A DNA stretch of 64,000 bases from Talinum fruticosum (Eukaryota; Streptophyta; Magnoliopsida; Caryophyllales; Talinaceae): positions 1,391,501 through 1,455,500 of the forward strand of contig JAITYX010000090.1 of the NCBI GenBank assembly GCA_021018815.1, read 5' to 3'. The position numbers and the translations under genes were made by a program. The stretch's first letter is position 1. Each line of letters opens with the position of its first letter. The notes under the pieces are model-generated. The model saw only the letters and a program-made list of their open reading frames with translations. It was not told where the DNA came from and ran no database searches. Of the stretch, positions 49,794 through 61,209 are shown in pieces.

Positions 49794-50440
49794 GATGAAC
49801 AAACTCTTCTGTCTCAACAATTTACACAATTGTAGAAAGTTCAAAATGAAAATCACACTTCCTGAAGGGTTTCTGTTTTCATTTTTGGGGGCTAATGCCA
49901 TTTTATCTGTTCCACATTGGTTTGTTGAAATTCTAGCTGATCAGATTGTGTGAGTTCGAGACTCAGAGTAGTTGAATTGTTGGCTTAACATCGAGCATTG
50001 AATAGTGATAAGCTCCATTTTAAATTCACCCTTTATCATCGAGTAATAGGGACCTGGCTCACTAGATTGATGACATGTGAAATCAAACATACTACCCGTG
50101 AATTTGCTACACAAACTAATATAGCACTGGCAAAATGTCGATTGATCCAATTATTCGAATTTGTCTGATTTGAAGAAATAGGATTCGATTGTGAATTTTT
50201 CATCCAAATTTTAAATTCGAACACAAGATTTTTCTCTTCCTCTCACATTTAAGCTTGTTTAAATTGTTAGACCAGAAAAATCAGGTTTTGAAAACAAAAT
50301 TGTCTAAATTTTAGACATTGACCAATTTATCCAACTCAATTATAGCCTGAACCTGAATTTTTACTACCGATACTCGCGTCATGATTAGCTCTCCAGAGTT
50401 AGATACTTGGGGTGAAACTGTGAATTTAAAAAGTAAAATG
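49794..50440. other. 3' UTR of the ENT gene and spacer
   Basis: Ordinary-complexity 3' flank. No other gene seen. Confidence 0.5.
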
Positions 50441-50700
50441 ATATGTATCTTACACCAAGACACTTTTTTATTGTCTTGTCTTGACTTAAAAATTATATAA
50501 TCTTGTATTAGTTATTTTAATGTATTTTTATTGACGTGATTGTTAAGGGTAGAATAGAGACTTCGAGTGAGAATTTCAATTGCAGTGAATGGGTGAGGAA
50601 ACATCAGCTTCAATATTTTACGCACTCCGTTAATTACATAGGATCTATCACTAAAGCGTAAAAAATATATAAATTATTCAAACATATATATATAAATTAT
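50440..50700 (+). repeat. Dispersed repeat, copy 1
   Basis: Collinear and similar to 62830-63085 (shared GAAACATCAGCTT, AATATTTTA, TTAATTACATA, GATCTAT.ACTAAAGC). Class unknown; directly abuts the poly-T end of a LINE fragment. Confidence 0.6.
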
Positions 50701-50704
50701 TCAA

Positions 50705-51285
50705 TTTTTTTTTTTGAAAATGAGTAAATACACCAACTAACACGGAGCTCTCCTCGTAAGGGTTCTATCCAGTTGTCCTCCATTAAAATGGAGAGGAAGG
50801 AAGAAGAAGAAGAAAGAAGAAAATCCCAAAACATAGAATGAGGAATATAAAGACCTACTTTTACTATTCAATCAGCGACTCTATTACCCTCACGGTATTT
50901 ATGACTAATAAGAACATGACTACAATTTCTAACATTGAACATCCTGAATAAGTGTCTCGATCTTCCAAGGAGGTTGAATTTCACCACATAATGTCTTGAT
51001 AACTATTTGGTTATCCCATTCAACGATTATTGAACAAAAGTCCGATCGAATAGCTGCTCGCACTCCATTTCATATATCGGTAGTTTCAGCTACTAAAGCC
51101 GAGGTAGGTCCTAGGTTTGAGACTCCAGCTTGAATAAATCTTCCATCCCAACTTCTAATAACAAAACCTCCCACTCGCTACCGTTGAAGATTTAGATCCA
51201 TCAATGTTGATTTATACAAAGACAACCATGCAGTGGGAGGGAATCTTTTCTAAGATATTGAGATAAAGAGTTAAAGTTAATTTCT
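50705..51285 (-). mobile_element. 5'-truncated LINE 3' end with RNase H remnant (LINE B)
   Basis: Poly-T at 50705-50716 on the plus strand is the poly(A) tail of a minus-strand LINE. Upstream on the minus strand the frames read VGGFVIRSWDGRFIQAGV, SALVAETTDI*NGVRAAI and IIVEWDNQIVIKTL...WKIETLIQDVQ, an RNase H (RVT_3) domain with a stop where family members have sense codons. No reverse transcriptase precedes it; LINE A sits immediately upstream. Confidence 0.65.
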
Positions 51286-51329
51286 ACTTTTTTAAAAGAA
51301 AAAAAGTTTAGATTAGATCAAGTTCGCCG

Positions 51330-53597
51330 AGGGTTAACACCCCTTGGGGAAAGGTGTCACAATGCACTTGTTCAAGGCCGGTCTCCGGATATAACCTAGT
51401 TATCAAATGGGCTACTTGTATTACCCCCTTTGTACATGGCTTGCAAGAAAAACATCAAAACAAGTAACAAAAATTCTAATATCCTCCATAATGAGATCAA
51501 TTGGGGTGTGTCCTCGCTTTCTTGAGTGCAACTTGGAGATTAACCCAAGGGCATCACTTTCCAGTACCACTCTTATGAGTCCTCTTTCCACAACCGTGGA
51601 TAGTCCGAACAACATGGTTGCGCACTGCCGCTTCAGCTTCTTCGACCTTCTAGTACATGGCTTATCTTTTAGTGCCCATCAAGATCATTTTGCATGTATC
51701 ATCTCGAATCACAAAACCCAAGCCAATAGCCATGTCGTGTGCCACAAAGGCGTCCATGTTGATTTTTACCAGCTCTGCGGTGGTGGTCTCCAATGAGGTA
51801 GAGTAATGGTTTCACTCGGGTATGGTTCAATCTCAACACGGTCTCTGTAACTTTGAGCATCTCGAACTAGGTTGATAAATCCATGATCCATCACAGCACG
51901 GTTAGGTGTTCCTCGGTTAAAGACAAGCTCATTGCGTGCGGACCACATTACCCAGGCGATAAGCTGCAGTTTGGTTGAATTGCTCTTCGTCTAGATGGTC
52001 AAGTTGCCATTGGAGAAACTCTTTCATGGTAGTTACGGGTGCATCCCTCGAAAAATCTCAAACGCTACAAGGGCATTGTCGGTAATTAGACGTCCTGGGA
52101 CAAACGCGCTTTGATAATCGGAGATGATGTTGGGGAGAATTACCTTTAAATAGTTTGCCATTGTTTTGGACAGCACGTTGTAGATGACATTACGGAGCGC
52201 AATTGGCCGATATTGAGATATAGTTCGGGGACTTTTGACTTTCGGGATGAGTACAACATTAGTGGTGTTAATGTCCACGCTTGTTGCACCAACTTGCAAA
52301 CGTTCGGACCCACTATAATCCAATGTTTTTAGTAGAAGATTGCATGAAAACCATCGGGACCCGGGGCCTTTGTCGGGTGCATATCAAAGAGAGCCTTCCT
52401 AATTTCCTCGTTATTCGAGTATTCTCTGCAGCTCAATATTCATTTGGGGAGTAACTCGGGGGCTAATATCGGTTAGTGCTTCTTCAATTTGGGTTGGAAC
52501 ACTAGTTTGGAAAATCTCTCCAAAGTGACTAGTTATAATATCAACAATCCCCGCTTTATTAGTAATCCATTCGCCATTGTTGTTTTCGAGGCCAATAATG
52601 CGGTTTTGGTGACGGCGTGAGTTGGATTTGTTGTAGAACCGAGTTTTGCAAAGCTGAAGCACATCTACTGTAGTAGGGTGTTTTTGTGCTTCTTTGAGAG
52701 CTTTTTCGGATTCACTTATCCGTTTCGAATGTTACCAAACTCATGCTTTCCCCATTCTCTTAATTGCCCTGTACACGCCTCCAATTTGCCCATAAAATTT
52801 CGATCGCTGCTGGCTGCCCATGTATCCGATATCAACTAGTAGCTTTCTTCCTTTGATAACCACAACGTCTCAAATTTGAATGGTCGTTCCTGTTGCTCAT
52901 ATCGAGGTCCTACAATAGTTTGAAGGAGGATAGAACAATGATCCGAGCTATAAATTGGGGAGTGAGTCACCTTGATGTTGGGGAATAAATCCCTCCATGC
53001 CTCATCTAACAGGAATCGATCAAGTCGTTCCCGGATAATGGTCATCTCGTCGTTCCCTCATTTCCATGTGAATTGGTTCCTTGGACAACCCATATCCCTG
53101 AATCCACAATAGTCCACACACACCCTGAAATCGCCCATTTTCCGCTGAGCTTTCAACTGTCCCCTTTCTTTCTCGGAGTCATACGGAATTTCATTAAAGT
53201 CCCCAAATGCAATGAGTGGCAGCTATATAGCATCCTCGAATTGTTGCAACATCTCGCTATGTACGGAATTTGTTTTCCGACTCCGGCCATCTCGTACACG
53301 ACCAAGGTACACCACTTGGGAATTCCATCTTCTTCAATTTATGCATAAAAGTGGTGTTGGTCATATGATTTTACGTTAACATCAACGACGTCCCGCTAGA
53401 ATCCTAGACCACCTGATCTACCGCTGCTACTTAGTCATATGCCATTTTGGTAACCACATCTCATGACATCATAATCAGCCACTATCGTTTCCATGAGGAA
53501 AACGATGTTGGGACGGCCCCTCCAACACCAATCTTGGAGGGTATCCATCTGTTAGGCTGTTGCCGAGCAATCGACGGTTCCAGCTAAAAATCTTCAT
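51330..53597 (-). pseudogene. LINE A ORF2 (endonuclease, partial reverse transcriptase, RNase H)
   Basis: The start MKIFSWN at 53597 matches the usual MKILSWNCRGLG opening of plant L1 ORF2. Endonuclease motifs are visible as FGDFNEIPYDSEK, RERLDRFL and SDHCSIL. Reverse transcriptase begins VVLIPKVKSPRTISQYRPIA and continues SAFVPGRLITDNALVAFEI, then at 52023 the sequence jumps to WVMWSARNELVFNRG, which normally lies after the zinc-ribbon region. The catalytic YADD/FADD core is therefore absent. RNase H pieces (VVLESDALGLISKL) follow. Several stops and frameshifts interrupt it, for example a stop at the FTWK position of the endonuclease. Confidence 0.85.
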
Positions 53598-53769
53598 TGA
53601 TGTAAGTAGGCCCGATCCTCGTTGGGTCCCTCCTCCGGTGATGTCAAAGTATCCGAAATCGAACTAGGGGTTGGGATCATCATAGAGCCTCGTCATATTT
53701 TTCCAACTGCCGGTATTGCTTTCACAAATCTCCTCCCATTGTCTACAACCTGGCCTCTATGAAAGGTGA

Positions 53770-55452
53770 GTTCACTGTCCTTCAAGTGAAGTAAATTGCA
53801 GTAGTGAGTCATGTTCCACTAAATCACGTGGTTTTTGGTGGATTGAATGGCGTAATATCCCACTTCCACGCTTACTAATTGTATTTCGCTCACCATGGTC
53901 GTTAGAACTGTGAAAGGTTGGGTTGATGTTGTCCTCCGTACCAGTAGTCCCCTCGGTAAGGGTAATCATTGATTTGTGTAAGCTTTTCGGTGACTCATCG
54001 ATATACACAACCTGTTGTGGTTTTTGACTATGATTCTAATCATTTGTTGGAGGATCCAAAATATTTGTCCTGTCGATCAAAGGCCTATTGAGGGATAAAA
54101 TATGGCGGTTTTCGAGTATTCTCTCTTCATTGTCAAAAAACATTGGACTCATATGTCTTATTCTGGCACACATCCATTGGCCAAAGAAGTCTTTCTTCAT
54201 CACCTCTTCTCCACAACATCATTCCTCATGGCCTATTTTCTCACATTTGAAGCAAAAATTTGGGAGGCACTCATACTTGACATCTAGCCATATATTTCGA
54301 TTCGGGTATTTCCTGGACAGTTCCACCTCACCTGCCACATCACTAGCCAATTGTGCCTAATCGGTCGGATAAGAGAGGTATCGGCCCAAGCCAACACTTA
54401 AAGGGCTAGGTAAAAGCCCAAAAGCCCATTAGGGCAAGGGTTTTCCCTAAACCACGATGAAATTACTATGCTACTCCTTTAAAATCTCCCTATAAATACC
54501 CATCAACTCCCAACTTCATATTCCACAATTCTCATTTTTCTCACAATCACATCCAAGCTCTCAAGCTCTCAACACACATCCCAAAAGTTTCCACCTTTGG
54601 AAAATCTCTCAACTCCCAAGGAATTCCCCCACGCACATCGAGGAAGATTTTCTCGATCCCTTCAATCAAGTAAATCACTAACTTAAGCGTCGGAGGGCGT
54701 TCCCGGGATCTACGCTCGGGGCTTCGCCTTTTGCGGGTTCAAGCGGTCGCCACGCGAAATTGGATCGATCGTGCATCGTCCTCGGAACCGGAGCATTAAA
54801 TCCTTCCTCTCTCCGAATCAACATCTACATCATCAACTTGGTTTTCCTCGAAAACAATTTCCATTCTTGGTTTTCGGTGGGAGGCCTGGTCGAAGGGGAT
54901 CATGGACATTGATGTCCACCCGAGTCGAAGATAAGCATCGCCCTCGTCCCGGATATCCGCATCCGGAAAGTGTCCTAATAAGTTCCCAATCTTCACACAA
55001 TTGCGTTTGTCTTGCATCACGAGAGGAACGCCAAATACTCCGATCCAAAACGGGGACAAAGAAAAATCAATGGCTTCCGGACGAGCGTCCGCCCACAAAT
55101 GTTTAAGGATAAGATGGTGGCCCACAACTATCCAGGGTCCACCGTTCTAGATTCGCTTGTAATCGTCATCGGAACGGAATTTGCATAGATAGGTGTTGTC
55201 CGCTAGGTCCGAAATTGTGACACCCATTCACGGATTCAATGCTCGTTGTAGAACCGACCGTACACCAAATTTGTTCGCTACTTTATCTGTTAGAATTCGT
55301 CCCACCAAGGTCAATTCATTCAGCGTAATTTCAATTTCTTCATCGACCTCAAGTTCAAGAGTTTGGTCATTGTTGCCCTAGAGTCATACGGTGAGGTTTA
55401 CCAATTGGTCGATCTTCGGTTGTGGATGACAATTGTTCATCCTAGTAGTCAT
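53770..55452 (-). pseudogene. LINE A ORF1 (DUF4283 and CCHC zinc knuckle), split by an insertion
   Basis: From about 55452 (MTTRMNN) frames read LTLVGRILTDKVANKFGV, then PWIVVGHHLILKHLWADA, SPFWIGVFGVPLVMQDKR and, frameshifted, VDINVHDPLRPGLPPKTKN: the DUF4283 domain of plant L1 ORF1. After an LTR-like insertion (about 54290-54790) the frame resumes as IWLDVKYECLPNFCFKCEKIGH, the CCHC knuckle, with a stop before its last cysteine. The tail at 54008-53772 is Ser/Thr-rich. Confidence 0.75.
54290..54790 (+). mobile_element. LTR-like insertion (solo LTR or fragment), copy 1
   Basis: A TATA box (TATAAATA, 54491-54498) is followed by the leader-like CACATCGAGGAAGATTTTCT and ACTTAAGCGTCGGAGGGCG, sequences I associate with the R/U5 part of plant Ty3/gypsy LTRs. 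Much of it is repeated, in the same orientation, at 63085-64000. It interrupts LINE A ORF1 between DUF4283 and the zinc knuckle. No internal retroelement genes or second LTR were seen, and the exact ends and target duplication were not resolved. Confidence 0.6.
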
Positions 55453-56227
55453 ATCGGAGGCCCGAAGGAGGGAAGCCAGAATCAAACACAGAGATTTAGA
55501 GAAAAAAGGAACAATTCGAATGAATCTTTACCTGGGTTGAACCCTAAAAACAGGTAAAGAGAGCTCCACTAACGAGAGTGATTAGATTGTCAATCAAGAT
55601 AATTTCTAAAAGTAACCAACTTTTTTTTGGTAGTCAAAAACAAGTAATCAACTTTAATTTAGAAATATTATTGAATTGAAAATACTCGATTAAATAGTTA
55701 CATAGTAAAATTATGATGTATGGTACCTTTAATAATATATCAACATATGACTGAAATAGAAGGATAGTTTTGAAATTTTTTCAAAAAAAAAAAACTGTTT
55801 CTCATAAAGTTATGATGGAATTTTTAAATACCAAGACACAAATTTAATTAAATTATTATTATTATTATATATTTTTCATTAATTAGTTGAGGGTACGTTT
55901 TGTCATTTTTTGAGTGTCCAATTAATAATTAAAAAAGATTTGTTGGTGGGTTTCATTGAAACATCATGGTCTACACTACACCTATCTATCTTGCCTTCTG
56001 AGAACTAATAATTAAAAATTAGGGAAATGTATGATGAGATGCATACCCCACCCCACTAATCCAAATCATGAGTATATTTTTTTAAAGGCAAATTTGTCGA
56101 AGCAGATAACATTGCATGAACTTGAATGAACCCTCTTTGAGTGAACTTGATTGCATCCAAATAGGAATCAGACTCCAACTTAATCACATTAACTGCTTAT
56201 AATTGTTTATATAATAATTATTTTTTT

Positions 56228-56485
56228 CCTTCTAAAATATATGTCACTTTAATTAATTTTTTTGTTTTAAAATATTTGTTACTTTACAATTTCAATGAAG
56301 TATTATGAATTAATTTATCAATTTTGTCCGTATTAATTATATTTTTTCTCTCTATTTTTTCATTAATTTTCTTCATGTCCAATAAAATTTTGGGATAATT
56401 GGATCTTTTAACAAAAATTCTATCATAAATTTTGTATTACCTTGATATTCCCACATAACCTTAAATTTTATATTTATCTAATTAA
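56228..56485 (-). mobile_element. Stowaway-like MITE, copy 4 (degenerate ends)
   Basis: Inverse orientation. Shares GTCACTTTAATTAA, TTACTTTACAATTTCAATGA, TTTGTCCGTATTAATTA and CCAATAAAAT with copy 1. Ends are eroded. Confidence 0.5.
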
Positions 56486-56521
56486 AGCTAGCTAATGTGA
56501 CTTGTGCTTTTGGTTATTTTT

Positions 56522-56800
56522 TAAAATAACTACGGCTATACCCTTATTACGTAAGGAATATTAATTAATTTATTTTATAATTTATTTATTTAATTTTACT
56601 ATTTTTAATTAATTTATTACAATTAAAACTAATAATAAGTTAGAAAACATAAGAGGATATATTTTCTTTAAATAAATATTTGTTTTTATTTTTTGTAACT
56701 TATTTTTTATTATTTTTATACTTAACTCACTATTTTTCTTTTCTCCTTTTTGTAGTATACAGTTCTATACATTGATTCTATCTAACTTTTAATATGATAT
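56522..56800 (+). repeat. AT-rich dispersed repeat, third copy
   Basis: Collinear with 37733-38010 (GGCTATACCCTTATTACGTA versus GGTTATACCCATTACTATGT, then ATTAATTAATTT and TAACTTATT blocks), ending ATCTAACTTTTAATATGATA. Confidence 0.5.
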
Positions 56801-56805
56801 GACAT

Positions 56806-57042
56806 TACTCCTTCCATTTCACAATACTTATTGTTTTTTGGCTGAAGGAATATTAAAAAACATAAAATTTATGTTAGAAGACTAAGTTTTCCTAAAGATT
56901 TCAATAAAAATAAAGAAAATCACTGAAAAGAGGGAAAAAAAGTAATTAATAAGAAAAAACTGAAAGTAAAGTGACGAGATATTGTAAAATAAAAAACGTT
57001 AATTAAAGTGATACGTATTGTGAAATAACTGAGGGAATACTA
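56806..57042 (+). mobile_element. Stowaway-like MITE, copy 5 (best-preserved ends)
   Basis: Left end TACTCCTTCCATTTCACAAT and reverse complement of the right end TAGTATTCCCTCAGTTATTT...CACAATAC show terminal inverted repeats, with TA at each border as for Tc1/Mariner-derived Stowaway elements. Non-coding. Confidence 0.65.
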
Positions 57043-58432
57043 AAGTTTTTGGGAGATCGAAAACCTGAAATTATAATTAATTAACTTGGATGGGTGTTAA
57101 TTAGAGTTGGGAAAGTTTGACAACAAGATATGACACTCGATCCAAATTCAACCTAAAGTTATTGAGAGAAACACCTACTCAACACGAACCAAATCAATAT
57201 CGTGTTAAAGTAGACATAAATTGACTATTTAGTGTGAAAACATGTTATTTTTATTTTTAAGTAAATCTAAATTATTTTAAGGTCAAAACGAAGCTAATCC
57301 AATTATTAAAAGAAGGATATGAACCGATTTATTACTAACTCTTGTGTTAGTTAACACAGGGGCCAAATGAATCAGGGAATTTATTTGAGCTTTAAATTTG
57401 TTTGATTGTTTGTTTTTTTATGTAGTAATTAATAATACTTCTTATTTTTAGACAAAATATTTTATCTTATTTATTACAATAAATTATTATAATACTTTAT
57501 TGACAGGTATTATGAAATTTTTGACAAGAGACGGAGAGAATTTATTAAGTGCCTGGGTCCGTACCTCAGCACATGTATTTGCCCGGGAGTATATATTAAT
57601 AATTGGTCATTAAAATTATTCAGCTAATGGCATAGAAACATCACACTATTAACGCAATCCCAAAAAAAAAAAAAAATCCTTGCATTAAACGAGGCCGAAT
57701 TTTTTAAAAAACAATCAGTGAAGAGTCGAGAGACTTTAAAAGTAAGATGTATATTCTAAGTGTATTTTATTTTGTTTTCTTTTCGAAGTTAAATATGATT
57801 TTTTAAGATAATTAAAAAATTATCAAAAAACATGTGTAAAAGATTCGTATCTTACTAATATCATTACTTCAAGTGTATTAAAGATTTAGATTTGAATCTC
57901 ACTTACATTACGTTTTGTACTTTACTAAAATATTTATATTACTCAGTTTAAATTACCAATTCTATCTTACGGAAATTTTTCAAGAAATTTAGAAACATTT
58001 GAGAGCAATCCGATAAACAGATTAAAAATATATTTATTGAAGTACTTTATAAATAATCAACTTTTAGAAATGGGTATATATTGTAAAGGAAATACCCAGT
58101 CAAATTATTATTCTGTATATTAACTTTATCTTAATCAGTATTTTCTTGTGAAAACAATTAGGTTCAATATAATATGGTGAGTCATTTATGATTTAAAAAA
58201 AAAAAAGAGTAGCCTGACTTTGGAAGGATTATTTATTTATTTGTTGTTATATAGTACTAATCATGATTACGAATTTTTAAAAAAGAAAATTATAAATTAA
58301 AACTCCAGTTAGAAATTTGTTGTTATATAGCAATAACCCTAAAAACCTATATGCTCTTTTTATTTGTTTAGCTTCCTAATCTTCATTCATATATATATCT
58401 TCTTCCCCAGCTCCAACATAAAATAATAAAAA

Positions 58433-61209
58433 ATGGAAAACTCAATCTGTAAGAAAGAAAAGAATTCAAAGCCTCATGCAATAATCGTAGCCCTTCCCTT
58501 ACAAGGCCATGTAATCCCCACCGTCCAGCTGGCCCTGAAGCTGGCCTCCAAGGGGTTCTCAGTCACTTTCATCAACGCCGAGCACATCCACCACCGCATC
58601 ACCACCTCCGCCGCCGCCTCCAGAGGCGGAATCTTCCGAGAAGGGGATATAGAGTACGTGACGGTGTCGGATGGGCTTCCGGTGGAGTATGATAGATCGC
58701 TGAACCATGACCGGTCGGTGGCAGCTTATATCCACTGCTTTTCGGTCCACATCGAGGTGGCTGTAGAGAAGATCCTCAAATCTCGGCAGTCGGATCGTTG
58801 TTGCTTGATTGCTGACGCATACTCTGTTTGGGCTTCTGACTTGGCGAGGAAGTTCGGGTTGGTTCACGTGGCGTTTTGGACAGAGGCTGCTTTGGTCTTC
58901 GATATCTACCTTCATCTTCATTTGCTCAGAGAGAATGGCCACGTCGGTCCTGGTATATTCCTCTGTCTCTCTCTCTTCATGTTTTAGGTTTAGGAGATGT
59001 CTTCTTTCCTTTAGTAGTTTCTTTAATGAAAATAGCTTGAGTCGAGTCTAAATCTTTTAGGATTACGAGATACTCATAAAAAAATAGAAATAAAAGAAAA
59101 ATAAAATTGAGACAAGAGATTCTAACGTGAAAAATCAAAATCGGACAAAAAAACTACGAACGATGTATTAAAAATCGGTAGTTATAAGGAATTTTCTCTC
59201 AAGCTAATTACAAGCCTAACACCTTGCAAACTCTGCTACATCCAACAATGGATGATTGTAAACTTATTTATAGTCATAAGTGGAGCATTAAAGAAGCAAA
59301 AAATGGAAGAAAACCGCTACGGACGAAAAGCCAACAATCGACACGGTTATGTCAGCGAACACGAGCAGCCCTTGTTGCACCATTCTAGCTCACCGAAACT
59401 CGATCTCTTCATCGAGAGAGACCAACCGAGGTTTTGCACCACCTCAACATTTCGGCACCTTCTCCTTCGACTAGCACACTTTCCGAAATCCCGCTATTCG
59501 AGCCTTCTCAAATCCCCCATCATTATCACCCGACGTGAACTCCCACTTGGATCGATCAATCTCTTGCATACAATTTTCATGCAAAACTGGTTCACCGGTG
59601 TTAGTCAACAAAGCATAATCAAGAAATAATTTATACCTTTGGACTTTACCTCCTGTTGACAACGCATCTTCTTCATTACACCGGATTCATGCACATTTTC
59701 TTGTGGAGCACCCGATGACTCATTTTGTAAACCCAATAAATACTCTGTCATCCTCACCAACTCCCAATATAGCAAAACCCATACCAAGTCTATCATCCCG
59801 TAGATTCCCTGTGGAACAATTCGTCCCGAAATTTGTAACCAAGTCACTGCACCTCTCAATAATGTGTAACGAGTCAGATTTCAAACCCTTAACTACAACC
59901 AATGTCCCCTTAACAATTTTCCAGCCATCACTACAAAACTTTATTAGATATCCTAACTCATCCAACTGAATCTAACAAAATCAAATTTTTGCCAATGCCA
60001 GAATAAACCTATTAGAGTTCACATACCCAACAAAACCTAGGTGGCAAGAGGGAGAAGAGACAACGTTATGATTGTGGAAGTGGGGCAACTGATTTACAAC
60101 TTCATAATTTCAGATTTAATTCTCTTCGTTTTCATCATACCGAAAACAGTAGTTCTAAATTGTAGTAATTATTATGCATTGAAAAGTTAGTGCCTTCAAA
60201 ATATTCCCCACCAATCAATTTTTCTTTTTTATTGTCATCATCTTGTTTTTAATTTTATTTGAAACATTTATAATCAGGTGTTCTCAAAGACACAATAGAC
60301 TATATACCAGGAATCAAATCAATCAAACCCACGGACCTTATGTCATATCTCCAAGAAGAGGACTGGACAACTATTTCTCATCACTACATCTTTACCAGCA
60401 TTGAAGATGCCAAACGGGCCGATTTTATATTGGGTAATACGGTTCAAGAACTTGAGTTTGGGCCCATTTCAGCTATCCAGGCCCATATACCATTCTATGC
60501 AGTTGGCCCACTATTTCCACCTGGGTTTCCAAAACGCCCAGTAGCCACAAGCCTATGGGCTGAGTCAGACTGCACCCAATGGCTAAACTCCAAACCTCCT
60601 GGCTCGGTTTTGTACGTCTCATTTGGGAGCTATGCTCACCTTAGTAAGAAAGAGCTTGTGGAGATTGCTAATGGGATCAAGCTCAGTGGGGTTAACTTCC
60701 TTTGGGTCCTTCGATTGAACATGGTAAGCTCTGATGACCCGGACCCACTTCCGGTGGGGTTCAAGGATGAGGTACGAGAACGAGGGATGATTGTGACATG
60801 GACCAGCCAAACTGAAGTTTTGTCTAATAAAGCGATTGGAGGATTCTTGACGCACTGTGGATGGAATTCAATATTAGAGAGTATGTGGTGTGAAGTTCCA
60901 CTGCTATGCTTTCCTTTATTGTCGGATCAGTTTACTAACCGGAAGCTTCTTGTGGAAGAGTGGAAGATCGGATGCAATCTTTGTGACGAGAATAATTCAT
61001 TAACGAGTGAGGAAGTGTCGAAGAATATCAAGGATCTGATGAATGGAAAAAAAGGGTTCGAGTCAAACGAGAAGATGAAGGAGGTGAAACAAATTATAGG
61101 CAATGCAAGGTTGGGTCAAGGATCTTCAGAGAGGAATCTTGATGAGTTCATGAAGGATTTGAATGTTGCTTTTGAAAAGAAATTTGCAAATAAATGTAAT
61201 TCTCATTGA
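58433..61209 (+). CDS. UGT86A1: UDP-glycosyltransferase, UGT86A type
   Basis: Exons 58433-58952 and 60278-61209 join through a split Gly codon to give 483 residues, the normal size for plant GT1 enzymes. The catalytic His is H26 in LPLQGHVIP, and its partner is probably D128 in LIADAYS. The 44-residue PSPG box runs from W348 (WTSQTEVLSNKAIGGFLTHC) through HCGWNSILES to DQ391, whose final Gln is associated with UDP-glucose use. It reads CEVP and CFP where most members have GVP and WP. These cytosolic enzymes glycosylate small lipophilic acceptors; the acceptor of the UGT86 group is not evident from sequence. The DTIDYIPGI and DLMSYLQEED segments after the intron resemble UGT86A1/A2. The 1.3-kb intron carries a copia fragment. 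Confidence 0.92.
59520..59990 (-). pseudogene. Ty1/copia pol remnant in the UGT intron
   Basis: Antisense to the UGT gene, frames read LDELGYLIKFCSDGWKIVKG followed by LVVVKGLKSDSL, the GAG-pre-integrase segment of copia polyproteins. Then, after disrupted sequence, FLDYALLTNTGEPVLHEN and MQEIDRSKWE appear, the linker that normally precedes reverse transcriptase. The integrase core between them is missing, so the copy is internally deleted. No LTRs were identified. Confidence 0.65.

Larger units (their letters stand above)
51286..55590 (-). mobile_element. Degenerate L1-type LINE (LINE A) with internal deletion and LTR-like insertion
   Basis: In minus-strand order: ORF1 (DUF4283 and CCHC knuckle, 55452 to about 53770), ORF2 endonuclease (53597 to about 52830), the first part of reverse transcriptase (52660-52023), then directly the post-RT region and RNase H (51950-51420). 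An A-rich end (CTTTTTT/AAAAG on the plus strand near 51285-51307) marks the 3' terminus. Multiple stops and frameshifts show it is dead. Confidence 0.85.
55591..58432. other. AT-rich intergenic DNA upstream of the UGT gene
   Basis: No gene. Contains a Stowaway-like copy at 56228-56485, an AT-rich dispersed repeat at 56522-56800 and another Stowaway-like MITE at 56806-57042. A TATATATA run (58388-58397) precedes the UGT start by about 40 bases and may be its TATA box, though that leaves a very short leader. Confidence 0.5.

Noticed and set aside
58559..58942. 127-codon minus-strand frame under UGT exon 1
   Set aside because: Shadow of a GC-rich coding exon; the plus strand encodes the conserved QGH catalytic region.
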